A DNA stretch of 64,000 bases. Origin: Ignavibacteria bacterium UBA2360 (GTDB lineage: Bacteria; Bacteroidota; Ignavibacteria; Tepidaquicellales; OLB5). The translations under genes and the position numbers were made by a program. Shown one piece after another: positions 51,340 to 59,794 of the stretch. Location of the stretch: NCBI GenBank assembly GCA_002344125.1, contig DDTQ01000011.1:269696-333695 (forward strand), in the 5' to 3' direction. The first letter of the stretch is position 1; each line of letters begins with the position of its first letter. The notes under the pieces are model-generated. The model was not told where the DNA came from. It was given only the letters and a program-made list of their open reading frames with translations, and ran no database searches.

Positions 51340-54300
51340 TTACTTATGCTCTTCAGTCTTCTTCTTATCATCACCTTCATGCTTCTTCTCATCGGGGTGA
51401 TGTTCTTTCCTCTCACCTGTTGTGAGGGGTTCATATATATTTCTCAGTTTAGCCACGTATGTTACGTTAGGCAGAACCTTTATTTCTTCAAGCACGCTGT
51501 AACCTAAATCATGTTTACGGTATTTAGTTACCGTTGATTCTTTATCATTAACATTGCCAAATTCAATTGCGTATGCCGGACATGCTTCCTGGCATGCGGT
51601 TTTTACGTTTGATCCTTCAACTCCGCGCGCTTCCTGTATTGCGTCCTGTCTCTCCTTCATAATTCTCTGCACGCAGAATGTGCATTTCTCCATCACACCT
51701 CTTGAGCGGACCGTTACTTCAGGATTTGCCATCAGGTCCATTGGCTCAGCGTACTGTATGCCATCGCCAACCCTGTCTCTGTAATCAAAATAGTTAAACC
51801 TTCTTACTTTATACGGACAGTTATTACTGCAATATCTTGTACCAACGCATCTGTTATAAGCCATTCCGTTCAAGCCGTCTTCACTGTGGGTTGTAGCGGC
51901 AACCGGACAAACATTCTCACATGGCGCGTAATCGCAGTGCTGGCACAGCATCGGCTGGAAGTTCGCATTCGGCGCATCCGGCGTTCCGTAATAATACCTG
52001 TCTATACGCATCCACATCATTTCTCTGTTAGCCTTAACCTGGTCTTTGCCTACTATGGGAATATTATTTTCAACGTTACATGCTGTAACGCATGCGCCGC
52101 AGCCTGTACATTTATTCAGGTCAATTGCCATTCCCCACTTATAGCCGGTAAATCCGGGCCTGTCATATACAGGCGGATCGTTTATTGGCTGCATGCTTAA
52201 CTTGGTTTCAAACGCTTTCAGGAACTGTGGGTTCTTTTTGTATTCCTCCACTGTACCCTGTCTGATAATTCCTCTTCTGAACTGAATATCCTTAAGCAGC
52301 GGATCGCTGTCAATTGCGTAATGCTCCTGTGTTGATATCAGTTCGTAATTCCCGCCGGCTGAAGCAACCTGCGCGTTATTATAAAACCTCTCGCCAAGCG
52401 GAGCGTTCTTGGCAATAAGCATATTGGCATTTACACCAATTCCTGTACCTACAGTGCCTGCGGCAGTTCTGCCGTAGCCCAGTGAAATTTCTATGGTTTT
52501 ATCAGCCATACCGGGCTGAATGAATACGGGGAATGTCTGCTTCCTTGAGCCAATAGTTATATCTATTGTGCCGTTGGTATCCACGCCAAGCTCACTTGCT
52601 GATTGAACTGATATTGCCGCGTAATTATCCCACACTATTTTTGTTATCGGGTTCGGTAACTCCTGCAGCCAGCCGTTGGATGCGAAGCGTCCGTCACCAA
52701 CATTATTGTTTGCCTGAAGCAGAACAGCAAAATCATTTGATGCTTTCATCTTTGGCGATGATACAAACGCATCTACCGCAAACGCGCCGCCTGCGGCTTC
52801 GGGTCTTTCATTCATAAATACCACACCATCGTGCAGCACTGAATTCCAGAAATTCTTAAACGGCGATGCCGCACCCATTGCCGGGTAAATTACTTTTTCC
52901 CAGTTTGAAAGCAGGTAATCTCTGTATAATGTTTCGTTGAATTCTTTCGGTTCTTTCCAGCTCAAAAGTATTGCTTCCTTCTGTCTGGTGTTATATAAAG
53001 GAGCTATTATGGGCTGCTGCATGCTGTAAAACCCGGTGCGGGTTTTAAAATCGTTCCATGATTCCAGCGGATTGTGAACAGGCAGCACATAATTAGAAAC
53101 CTCCGAAGTTTCCGTCACCTGTTCAGTGAGCGTAATACTCATTGGTACCTTTTTTACAGCCTCTTCGTATTTGTATTCCGGTGAAAGATTGTAAACGGGG
53201 TTCGTATCAAAGTGGATCACTGCCGCAACCCTGCCGCCTGCCATAGCCTGAACAAGGCTATCCATTTCAGCGGATGTTGAAAGCGGTGCAAGTTCGGTAT
53301 TTTCTGATTCACCCGAATACAGCTTATTGTTGCCAAGCGCTTCGTTAAGCAGGTTAATTGCAATGTGAGTTGATTCCGGCAGCTTATCGCCGCCAAGTAC
53401 AATTGCTTCGCCCTGGTATTTTGCAAGATCGTTTACAATGTGACCTATAACTTTTTCATCAAGTTTATATTTTGCGGCAAACTGTTTAATATCATTCGCT
53501 GCGAAAACGCTTGTCACGCGTGAATCCATTGCGTAACCGGAAAGTTTCTTCTTGCCAACAAGTTCATTCAGCAAACACATCACAAGTTCTTCAATGGCAT
53601 CAGTTCTTAAACGGAGCCTGTAGTCCGCGTTCATACCCGTATTGGTAACCGCGCCTTCAACAGCGTACAGCCTGTTGAATTCATTGTTACTCATTACATC
53701 GCGGTTCTGAGTGAACATCCTTGTGTATTCGATCATATTGTGATCGTTTCCAAGGAAGTCTGATTCCAGCGCAAGGATTACTTTCGCCTTATCAAGCTGA
53801 AGCACAGGCATGCTGCGCTTGCCGTAAGATTTCTGCCACGCATTCTGGCGCGCGGAATCGTTGAATACTTCGTATGAATATACTTTTGTTGTGGGGAATG
53901 TTAATTTGAATTCATCAAGCAGTTTTTTAAGAGTTGGCGAAAGTATCGTATGCGTTACTATCGCAATTTCTTTTCCTGAACCGGCTGCGGAATTTAACGC
54001 TGCTGTAATGGCTTTATTGGCGTCATTCCAGTTGGTCTGCGCTTTATTCATCATTGGCTCCCTAAGGCGCTCAGGGTTATAAAGATTCATAACGCTTGCC
54101 TGGCCCTTGGTGCATATCTTGCCTTTATTTACAGGATGATCGGGGTTGCCGTCAACTTTAATGGGTCTGCCTTCACGGGTTTTAACCAATATACCGCAGG
54201 CGCTTGTGCAGCCTGTGCATGTCGAAGCGTAGTAGTTGGGCAAACCAAGTGTTACTTCTTCAGGCTTCTGGTTATAGGGAACAATTGTTCCTTTATCCTG

Positions 54301-54555
54301 GTAATTGCCGCAGCCTGCAGCCGCGAAAGCGGCCGATGCGCCCATAAGCGCAAGGAACCTTCTCCTTGTTACCGCTGACATATTTGATACATCGGGCTTC
54401 TGTAAGGCATCCGCCGAAAATTCATTTTTTAATGTTTTGTCAAATGCAGGGTCGTTATATAATTCCTTAAAGCTGCGCCAGTAACCGCTTTCCTTTGGCT
54501 GGTTTTCTTCTGCGCTGCTATCAACAGGTTTTTTAAGTTCGTCCATTTCTTTCAT
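51340..54555 (-). CDS. actB: ACIII subunit ActB (molybdopterin-like and iron-sulfur domains fused)
   Basis: A 1071-residue extracytoplasmic subunit. An extended Tat region (SGYWRSFKELYNDPAF near residue 23) leads to the twin-arginine signal VTRRRFLALMG (64-66 Arg) and a possible lipobox Cys82. The molybdopterin-family part begins with the cluster motif Cys113-x2-Cys116-x3-Cys120-x27-Cys148. The C-terminal 260 residues have the four-cluster ferredoxin-like array: CTGCGACVTAC, CQHCDYAPCENVC, CVGTRYCSNNC, and CTFC with CQEAC. ActB accepts electrons from ActC and passes them to haem subunits. Its start is 1 base after the small Tat-protein gene stop. Confidence 0.95.
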   Translation of the reverse strand: MKEMDELKKPVDSSAEENQPKESGYWRSFKELYNDPAFDKTLKNEFSADALQKPDVSNMSAVTRRRFLALMGASAAFAAAGCGNYQDKGTIVPYNQKPEEVTLGLPNYYASTCTGCTSACGILVKTREGRPIKVDGNPDHPVNKGKICTKGQASVMNLYNPERLREPMMNKAQTNWNDANKAITAALNSAAGSGKEIAIVTHTILSPTLKKLLDEFKLTFPTTKVYSYEVFNDSARQNAWQKSYGKRSMPVLQLDKAKVILALESDFLGNDHNMIEYTRMFTQNRDVMSNNEFNRLYAVEGAVTNTGMNADYRLRLRTDAIEELVMCLLNELVGKKKLSGYAMDSRVTSVFAANDIKQFAAKYKLDEKVIGHIVNDLAKYQGEAIVLGGDKLPESTHIAINLLNEALGNNKLYSGESENTELAPLSTSAEMDSLVQAMAGGRVAAVIHFDTNPVYNLSPEYKYEEAVKKVPMSITLTEQVTETSEVSNYVLPVHNPLESWNDFKTRTGFYSMQQPIIAPLYNTRQKEAILLSWKEPKEFNETLYRDYLLSNWEKVIYPAMGAASPFKNFWNSVLHDGVVFMNERPEAAGGAFAVDAFVSSPKMKASNDFAVLLQANNNVGDGRFASNGWLQELPNPITKIVWDNYAAISVQSASELGVDTNGTIDITIGSRKQTFPVFIQPGMADKTIEISLGYGRTAAGTVGTGIGVNANMLIAKNAPLGERFYNNAQVASAGGNYELISTQEHYAIDSDPLLKDIQFRRGIIRQGTVEEYKKNPQFLKAFETKLSMQPINDPPVYDRPGFTGYKWGMAIDLNKCTGCGACVTACNVENNIPIVGKDQVKANREMMWMRIDRYYYGTPDAPNANFQPMLCQHCDYAPCENVCPVAATTHSEDGLNGMAYNRCVGTRYCSNNCPYKVRRFNYFDYRDRVGDGIQYAEPMDLMANPEVTVRSRGVMEKCTFCVQRIMKERQDAIQEARGVEGSNVKTACQEACPAYAIEFGNVNDKESTVTKYRKHDLGYSVLEEIKVLPNVTYVAKLRNIYEPLTTGERKEHHPDEKKHEGDDKKKTEEHK

Positions 54556-54556
54556 A

Positions 54557-54784
54557 CTATCCTCTCACCTCGCCTTTTGGTCCTTTAATGCCCATATCCC
54601 TTTTTACCGCATAGGGATTAGGTTTCACCTTAATGCTTGCTTCAGCTTTAAGTTTGCGGCCAAACAACTTGAATGGCAGCTTTGTAATTGCAGCCGCTGC
54701 TACTGCCCCTGCGCCAAGGTAAACGAAGAAATTCCTGCGTTTAATTTTTGTATTATTGTTGTTTCCGGAATTATTTGAATTCAT
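54557..54784 (-). CDS. Small twin-arginine-signal protein between actA and actB
   Basis: A 75-residue protein not known to me as an ACIII subunit. After an Asn-rich start (NSNNSGNNNNTK) there is a twin-arginine motif and hydrophobic core (IKRRNFFVYLGAGAVAAAAITKL), then a basic stretch and PNPYAVKRDMGIKGPKGE. It ends 1 base before actB, so translation of the two is tightly coupled. It could be a membrane-anchored accessory subunit or a Tat-guided assembly factor for ActB. Confidence 0.75.
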   Translation of the reverse strand: MNSNNSGNNNNTKIKRRNFFVYLGAGAVAAAAITKLPFKLFGRKLKAEASIKVKPNPYAVKRDMGIKGPKGEVRG

Positions 54785-54826
54785 TTTGTATATTTTCTAT
54801 ACTATAATATAAGTCTGTTCTTTTTT

Positions 54827-54858
54827 CTTTGCGAGGAGTGAAACGACGAAGCAATCTC
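54827..54858. repeat. Dispersed repeat, family 5, copy 3
   Basis: TTTGCGAGGAGTGAAACGACGAAGCAATCTC lies in the 105-base gap between actA and the small Tat-protein gene, the third copy in this operon. Confidence 0.8.
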
Positions 54859-54889
54859 CCTCAAAAAACTTTTTATTTCCGCTTCGCTA

Positions 54890-55483
54890 CTATCTGTGAC
54901 AAGCCGAACAATTATCCGGTCCTTTTTTCAGATCCGGCAGGTTCGGGAATTTATCATGCGCTGTTCTGTGGCAATCAAGACAAGCCGCCATTGTAAATGA
55001 ATTTACCTGGCCGGTTGATTTGAATTTATTAGCCTTCAAAGTATCCATATTCTGCACTTCGCCATGGCAATCCTGGCATACAATACCCTTGTTTACGTGA
55101 ACACTGTGGTTAAAGTACGCAAAATCAGGCACTCTGTGGATTCTTTTCCACGGAAGCGGCTTATTTTCGTTGTAATATTGTGTTAATTTCTGGATCTCAG
55201 GCTGGTCTTTCCTTGCGACGGCATGGCATCCCATGCAGACATTCACCGAAGGAACGCTGGCGACCCTTGATTTTTCGACACCTACATGGCAATATTGGCA
55301 ATCAATGCCCATATCGCCGGCATGCAGCTTGTGCGAATATGCTATCGGCTGCTCGGGCTGGTACCCTATACCCGTGCGCTCTGCGTAAGTTATATAGTAG
55401 GTTAAGGCAAATGAAGCGGCAGCTACAAATAAAATTATCGGCAACCGTACCTTGATGCCGTAGTCAAGTAGAAATTTTTTCAT
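54890..55483 (-). CDS. actA: ACIII subunit ActA, pentaheme cytochrome c
   Basis: A 197-residue protein with one N-terminal membrane anchor (LPIILFVAAASFALTYYITYA) and exactly five CxxCH haem sites: CQYCH, CMGCH, CQDCH, CLDCH and CSACH, matching the five-haem ActA of Alternative Complex III. It is the first gene of the respiratory operon. A -7-like element and an inverted repeat lie just upstream. ActA sits with ActB and accepts electrons in the periplasm. Confidence 0.95.
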   Translation of the reverse strand: MKKFLLDYGIKVRLPIILFVAAASFALTYYITYAERTGIGYQPEQPIAYSHKLHAGDMGIDCQYCHVGVEKSRVASVPSVNVCMGCHAVARKDQPEIQKLTQYYNENKPLPWKRIHRVPDFAYFNHSVHVNKGIVCQDCHGEVQNMDTLKANKFKSTGQVNSFTMAACLDCHRTAHDKFPNLPDLKKGPDNCSACHR

Positions 55484-55503
55484 TCAGTTCTTTATAATAC
55501 AGA

Positions 55504-55537
55504 TGGCAAAATTATGAAATTATAATTAAAATTGCCA
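55504..55537 (-). promoter_or_regulatory. Candidate promoter/operator of the ACIII-oxidase operon
   Basis: On the minus strand TAATTTTG (55507-55514) resembles a -7 element, 24-31 bases before the actA ATG. It lies within an inverted repeat TGGCAA (55504-55509) / TTGCCA (55532-55537); another TGGCAA occurs at 55577-55582. No -33 element is evident. The rest of the 313-base gap 55484-55796 is AT-rich, with a direct repeat AAACGCG near 55714-55730 and nothing else I can name. Confidence 0.3.
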
Positions 55538-55796
55538 TATAAATTTTTTAGCCGTGTTATTTAATCTATACTTTTTTGGCAATTTTCAGCCCTAAACAGG
55601 TATTTATTAAGATATGAGGCATAAGGATTTATGACTTTCCGCCACGCTGGTGATAAATTTTTGCACTAAAATATTTACCCCTTTATCTTCCCCTCAAGCC
55701 ACATGGTTATATCAAACGCGTCAAACGCGTTTTCTTCGAACGGATCGTTTTACATAGCCTTAAGGTCGAAATTTACTCTTATGTGTTTCTTCTTTC

Positions 55797-56879
55797 TTAC
55801 CTGTATAGTGTTCTGTAAATAGAGTTCTTATTGGTCATTGTAAGATAGTTCTTGCGCCACCATTTTTTAAATGATTTAATATTGGTTGTATGTTTATTAT
55901 AGTAATCGGAGTATTCATCATCTGCTCCTTCTGAAAACATATAATAATTGTAAAGCTCAAAGTAGCCCTCGTCAAGCATCCGCTTCTGGAATGTAAAAAG
56001 AGCGTTCGGAAACTTGCTGTCACTGCCGCTTTCCTGCCAGTTCTCAATGAATTTCTTCCTGATATCATTCAGAATGTACAAACTGAAAGCTTCCGAAGTC
56101 CGGTTCTTTAATGCAGGCTCCAGCGCGGCCAAATATGCCGCGTCAAAGGTAGTTTTACCTGTATCGCTTACAAGTAAACTCACCGGGTCTGTGGTACTTT
56201 CTGTTCCTGTGAATTCCTTTTTATACGTATCATACATCAGTCTGCTCATTTCTTTCCATTCTTCTGTATAGGGCTCCATATTCAGATATATCTCGCCGTA
56301 TATTATGCCCCAGTGATTTCCTTCGTTCAGAAGCAGCCGCGAAGCGCTGTAATAGTTATCTGAGTATTCAGGATCAAACCTTATTCCGTATTCATAATTC
56401 CTGAAAGCTCCCGCTGTATTGCCGTTATCACTATCAGCCTTACCAAGTTCGTTATGAATAGCTCCGGAATACGGAAAATCACTCAATCCCTGTTTGTAAA
56501 TTTCCATTGCCTTTTCTTTTTGACCCATTTGGTAGTATGAATTACCCAGCAGCTGATACATTACATCTTCTTTGTGGCTTCCTTTCATTATCTTTTCCAT
56601 TATGTCAAGGCTCTTCTGATACTCACCCTTTTTGTAATGTATCTTCGCCACCCAATACTCAGCGGCAAAATTTTCTTTATCAAGCTTTATGGCCTCTTTA
56701 AGTTTCTTCATTGCTTCGCTTAACCGGTTATCCCTGTAAAGCTTAACAGCTTCTTTTGTCAGGTCCAGCGATTCCCAGGAATCATCAGTGCTTTGTGAAT
56801 ATACAAATAAAGGTAATATCAGGATTAAGTATGCAGAAAGCCTCAATAGCTTGACGGTATGGAATTTAAGATTATTCAT
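55797..56879 (-). CDS. Exported TPR-repeat protein
   Basis: A 360-residue protein with a signal peptide (LLRLSAYLILILPLFVYSQ). Residues about 30-190 contain at least four tetratricopeptide repeats (AMKKLKEAIKLDKENFAAEYWVAKIHYKKGEYQKS, then MYQLLGNSYYQMGQKEKAMEIYKQ). The C-terminal 150 residues are helical and aromatic-rich, with no known motif. TPR domains bind peptides, so it may be a periplasmic scaffold. It has the same orientation as the ACIII operon but lies upstream of it with its own 313-base gap. Confidence 0.88.
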   Translation of the reverse strand: MNNLKFHTVKLLRLSAYLILILPLFVYSQSTDDSWESLDLTKEAVKLYRDNRLSEAMKKLKEAIKLDKENFAAEYWVAKIHYKKGEYQKSLDIMEKIMKGSHKEDVMYQLLGNSYYQMGQKEKAMEIYKQGLSDFPYSGAIHNELGKADSDNGNTAGAFRNYEYGIRFDPEYSDNYYSASRLLLNEGNHWGIIYGEIYLNMEPYTEEWKEMSRLMYDTYKKEFTGTESTTDPVSLLVSDTGKTTFDAAYLAALEPALKNRTSEAFSLYILNDIRKKFIENWQESGSDSKFPNALFTFQKRMLDEGYFELYNYYMFSEGADDEYSDYYNKHTTNIKSFKKWWRKNYLTMTNKNSIYRTLYR

Positions 56880-56980
56880 TGTTATTCAATAAATTGAAAA
56901 TTATGCAGCTTATACACTGTAAAACTAATGGTTTAAACTATAATTTTCAAGAGAAGTCCCTTGCCAGCAGAAAATAAAAA

Positions 56981-56998
56981 AAGGGCATAAATGCCCTT
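56981..56998. terminator. Orphan bidirectional terminator
   Basis: AAGGGCAT (56981-56988) / ATGCCCTT (56991-56998) with a 2-base loop and runs of A before and T after, so it would function on either strand. No gene ends next to it: the TPR gene starts at 56879 and the next minus-strand gene already has its own terminator at 57223. The 420-base gap 56880-57299 otherwise contains only AT-rich sequence. Confidence 0.75.
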
Positions 56999-57222
56999 TT
57001 TCTGTATTATAATGCCACAACTGAATGATCATGACATATTAAATAGTGTTTACGGAGGTAATTTGTAATCAGCTATTTTACAGTTTAACTATACTACCCC
57101 CGCCTAAAGTTCCAGCAAATCTAAATTAAATTACGGTTAAACTTGTAATTAAATGTAACAAAATGCATCTCGCCTTTATTGTTTGTGGCATAACCGGATT
57201 TCATAAGTCTAATAACAAAAAA

Positions 57223-57245
57223 GAGACAGGCCGTTGACCTGTCTC
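57223..57245 (-). terminator. Terminator of the small membrane protein gene
   Basis: GAGACAGG (57223-57230) / CCTGTCTC (57238-57245) with a 7-base loop; on the minus strand it ends in TTTTTTG. Confidence 0.88.
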
Positions 57246-57299
57246 AATAAGTGAAAACAATTTATTGTCATTTGAGCTTTGACATTTGAACTTTCAATT

Positions 57300-57572
57300 C
57301 TACCTTCTCCTGAACTTCCTCTTATAGGTTTCATGAGAGCCTTTTGTATAAACCAGAATTGCTACAACAATATGTATCCAGAACCAGGGATTTTCCCAGC
57401 CCATGTTATCATAAATATAAATTATCATCAGCAGTCTCGGCAGAAATGCGTACAATAATATATCACCAATGAACGGAATATTGTTTGCCGGTATCTGGTT
57501 GCTGAAGTATGCAATTGCCAGCGCTATTCTGGGCAGAAACAATGTTACAACTAATATCCAGGTTTCTATCAT
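57300..57572 (-). CDS. Small membrane protein of unknown function
   Basis: A 90-residue protein with three hydrophobic segments (ETWILVVTLFLPRIALAIAYF, FIGDILLYAFLPRLLMIIYIY and WFWIHIVVAILVY) and a strongly basic C-terminus (KGSHETYKRKFRRR), so the C-terminus probably lies in the cytoplasm. The DNMGWENPWFWIH segment resembles small bacterial membrane proteins seen in FCB genomes, but no function is known. It is monocistronic, with its own terminator. Confidence 0.78.
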   Translation of the reverse strand: MIETWILVVTLFLPRIALAIAYFSNQIPANNIPFIGDILLYAFLPRLLMIIYIYDNMGWENPWFWIHIVVAILVYTKGSHETYKRKFRRR

Positions 57573-57728
57573 TTTAATATATGTTTATTTATACAAATAT
57601 AACGATTGAAATATTAAATTGGTTTTCAATAATTTGGGATTCATCCTCAAATTATTCCGTTAATAAGGCTCTACTAATTTAATTGAATTATTGTTTTATT
57701 TGATATATTTTACCTAAAGAAACTAAAT

Positions 57729-57950
57729 ATGACAAATACAGAATTAAAAAAACTGCTTGGTTTACCCAGAAACAAAAAAATAAAGATAGTCCACACTTTA
57801 TGGGATAATATTGCAGAAGATAGTGTTCAGGGGAATACTTACACTGAGCACATTGAAATCATAAAAAAGAGATTAAAGAAGATCAAGAGCGGTAGAACAA
57901 GATTTAAAAACTGGGATTCTATGAAAGATAAATATATTGAAAAACCTTAG
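57729..57950 (+). CDS. Addiction-module antitoxin (putative addiction module component family)
   Basis: A 73-residue helical, basic protein (IKIVHTLWDNIAED near the start; HIEIIKKRLKKIKSGRTRFKNWDSMKDKYI at the end), typical of the short antitoxins that pair with ParE/RelE-type toxins. The C-terminal pattern (EIxKRLxxxxSGxxxxxxWxxxK) is the family hallmark. It overlaps the toxin gene by 14 bases. Confidence 0.88.
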   Translation: MTNTELKKLLGLPRNKKIKIVHTLWDNIAEDSVQGNTYTEHIEIIKKRLKKIKSGRTRFKNWDSMKDKYIEKP

Positions 57951-58248
57951 ACTGAAAGTATTAGTATCCGATGATGCTGAAACTGATATTGATGACGCGT
58001 ATATATGGTATGAACTTCAAAAGAAAAATCTTGGTAATTTTTTTATCAGAAGCGTAAGTTCTTCATTCCGGAAAATAAAAAGAAATCCTTATTTATATCC
58101 CCAAATCTATTTGGATGTAAGAAAACATTTGATCAGCAAATTTCCGTATTGTATTTATTTTTATGTTGACGAAACAGATAGTTCTTTAAAAGTTATCTCT
58201 GTATTACATAACAGCAGAAATCCGAATATTTGGAAATTCAGAGTCTGA
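57937..58248 (+). CDS. ParE/RelE-family toxin
   Basis: A 103-residue member of the ParE/RelE toxin superfamily: VLVSDDAETDIDDAYIWYELQKKNLGNFFIRSV, the core IKRNPYLYPQIYLDVRKHLISKFPYCIYFYVDE, and VISVLHNSRNP, where the final His/Arg segment is characteristic. RelE members cut mRNA at the ribosome, and ParE members poison gyrase; which applies is not certain, although the pattern is closer to ParE. The start is a TTG inside the antitoxin gene. Confidence 0.9.
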   Translation: MKNLRLKVLVSDDAETDIDDAYIWYELQKKNLGNFFIRSVSSSFRKIKRNPYLYPQIYLDVRKHLISKFPYCIYFYVDETDSSLKVISVLHNSRNPNIWKFRV

Positions 58249-58252
58249 ACTA

Positions 58253-58750
58253 CTACCTTGTCAATATCTCTATGATTTCTTTATGCTGAGAGAATAGCTT
58301 TAACAACTCTTCCCTTTCACCCAGTTCAAAATCATCAAAATGGAATCCCGGCGCGACTGTGCAGCCAGCAAGGCAGAATGAATCCGCGGCATTAACCTTA
58401 GCGCCGAACCAAACACCGTGCGGGATAACGCACTGCAGTACTTCACCGCTTTCAATATTTCTCCCAAGAGTAATTTCGCTGTAATTCCCTTCACTGTCTA
58501 TCATATATATCGTTACCGCTGAGCCTTCGTAAAAATGCCACAGCTCATCGCTTTTGATGCGGTGAAATGCGGAAAATGTATCGGAGGTAAGCAGAAAGTA
58601 TATCGAGGTCGAGTGATGCCTGCTTCCCGAAAATCTTTCGGGCAAATGCTCGGCAGCTGTTTCTTCATCAGACCTGTACACTTCCTTAAACCACCCGCCT
58701 TCAGGATGTTTTTCAAGTCCAAGTGACTTTATGTAATCTTCAGCTTTCAT
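58253..58750 (-). CDS. DUF985/cupin-5 family protein
   Basis: A 165-residue cupin with the DUF985 pattern: KHPEGGWFKEVYRS, TSIYFLLTSDTFSAFHRIKSDELWHFYEGSAVTIYMID, HGVWFGAKV and VAPGFHFDDFELGEREEL. The His and Glu residues of HFYEG and the second cupin motif could bind a metal, but no reaction is known for the family. It is convergent with the toxin gene (4 bases between stops). Confidence 0.93.
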   Translation of the reverse strand: MKAEDYIKSLGLEKHPEGGWFKEVYRSDEETAAEHLPERFSGSRHHSTSIYFLLTSDTFSAFHRIKSDELWHFYEGSAVTIYMIDSEGNYSEITLGRNIESGEVLQCVIPHGVWFGAKVNAADSFCLAGCTVAPGFHFDDFELGEREELLKLFSQHKEIIEILTR

Positions 58751-58778
58751 TTTAAGTGGAATTGTTTATGTAAATTAT

Positions 58779-58819
58779 CTCCCCCTTACCAAGGGGGAGT
58801 GTCACGCCAGCGGCGTGAC
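58779..58819. repeat. Double palindromic repeat (CTCCCCCTT + GTCACGCC)
   Basis: CTCCCCCTT (58779-58787) / AAGGGGGAG (58791-58799) followed by GTCACGCC (58801-58808) / GGCGTGAC (58812-58819), in the gap between divergent genes. The C-rich hairpin is related to family 1. Confidence 0.85.
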
Positions 58820-58908
58820 GAGGGGGTCTTTTAAGATTTTTTCCTTAATTTTGTACCACCGGAACAAAACTCCGGCAATTTCAGTAACATAACTAACACA
58901 AAAATATT

Positions 58909-59676
58909 ATGAAATTGAAAATGAAGTATTTAACTGTCGCAATATTCAATATATCGTTCATATTCAGCGGATTTATATGCGCAAAAAGCATCGGTGATAA
59001 CTCACCCCTGCCGGATAACCGCCCGGATGACCTGCGTTTAAACTACTCGGTTGATGGAGGAATGTTGTACTACAGCGAGAGTATATTCATAAGCAAAGAT
59101 TCATGTTACTACAATATAAACGATGGCGGAGCAATTTCACGGGTAAACTTCAATCTCACAAACGCTGAGCTTGATAAGCTGTACATGGTATTCAAAGAAA
59201 ATAATTTCGATGAAATTGATTCTTACGAACAAAAAGTTTACGATCGCGGCGGCAAAAATATCTCGCTAAGCTGGAGCGCAGGCAAGCAAACTGCGGTGAA
59301 TAATTCAGGCATGACCTTCATAAAAGACTCGTGGCATAAAGAATGGAACGCATGCGTAAACGCTATCGAAAAGATAGCCAAAGGTGAAATGGAAAAGCAA
59401 GAAAAAAATTACGAGATACATTTTGATAGTTCTCTTTTAGGGAAAGAAGTTCATATGCAGATAAACCGTAATATTGTTTTTCCAAAAGGTATATTGGCAA
59501 ACGAACTAAGCAGCACGGGCACTGTTGTTAAGATAGTAACACTTTCACCCGGCTTTCATAACGCGTCAGTTACTGTTGATAAAAAATATAACACCATAAA
59601 GATAAATTCAGACAGCACAAAAATTCTCAGGCTTTATATGGTCAACGATTCCCTTAAACACGAATTAGTGAAGTGA
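58909..59676 (+). CDS. Exported hypothetical protein
   Basis: A 255-residue protein with a signal-like N-terminus (LTVAIFNISFIFSGFICAKS), possibly a lipoprotein at Cys. The mature protein is beta-rich, containing YYSESIFISKDSCYYNINDGG and ending KINSDSTKILRLYMVNDSLKHELVK. I do not recognise a family. TAATTTTG at 58846-58853 resembles a Bacteroidetes-type -7 element. It is followed by a perfect palindrome of family 2 that could act as a transcription terminator. Confidence 0.75.
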   Translation: MKLKMKYLTVAIFNISFIFSGFICAKSIGDNSPLPDNRPDDLRLNYSVDGGMLYYSESIFISKDSCYYNINDGGAISRVNFNLTNAELDKLYMVFKENNFDEIDSYEQKVYDRGGKNISLSWSAGKQTAVNNSGMTFIKDSWHKEWNACVNAIEKIAKGEMEKQEKNYEIHFDSSLLGKEVHMQINRNIVFPKGILANELSSTGTVVKIVTLSPGFHNASVTVDKKYNTIKINSDSTKILRLYMVNDSLKHELVK

Positions 59677-59688
59677 ACCATTTTTTCG

Positions 59689-59712
59689 AACAAGGGGCTG
59701 CAGCCCCTTGTT
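59689..59712. repeat. Palindromic repeat, family 2 (perfect, 12-bp arms)
   Basis: AACAAGGGGCTG / CAGCCCCTTGTT, followed by ATTTTTGTT. It lies 12 bases after the stop codon of the exported hypothetical protein and may serve as its terminator. Confidence 0.85.
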
Positions 59713-59794
59713 ATTTTTGTTAAGCCCTGAAACTTAATTCACCCATATTCGTGTTACAACACATAACTAACCACTAACTAACTGTAAAAATAAC

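Noticed and set aside
55675..55790. Minus-strand coding remnant ending NDPFEENAFDAFDITMWLEG
   Set aside because: The open part is only 24 codons after an in-frame stop at 55750-55752 and has no start; too short to call a pseudogene without homologues.
57060..57115. tRNA-like string GCGGGGGTAGTATAGTTAAAC on the minus strand
   Set aside because: The acceptor-like start has no matching 3' acceptor strand, T-arm or CCA in the following 80 bases; no cloverleaf can be drawn.
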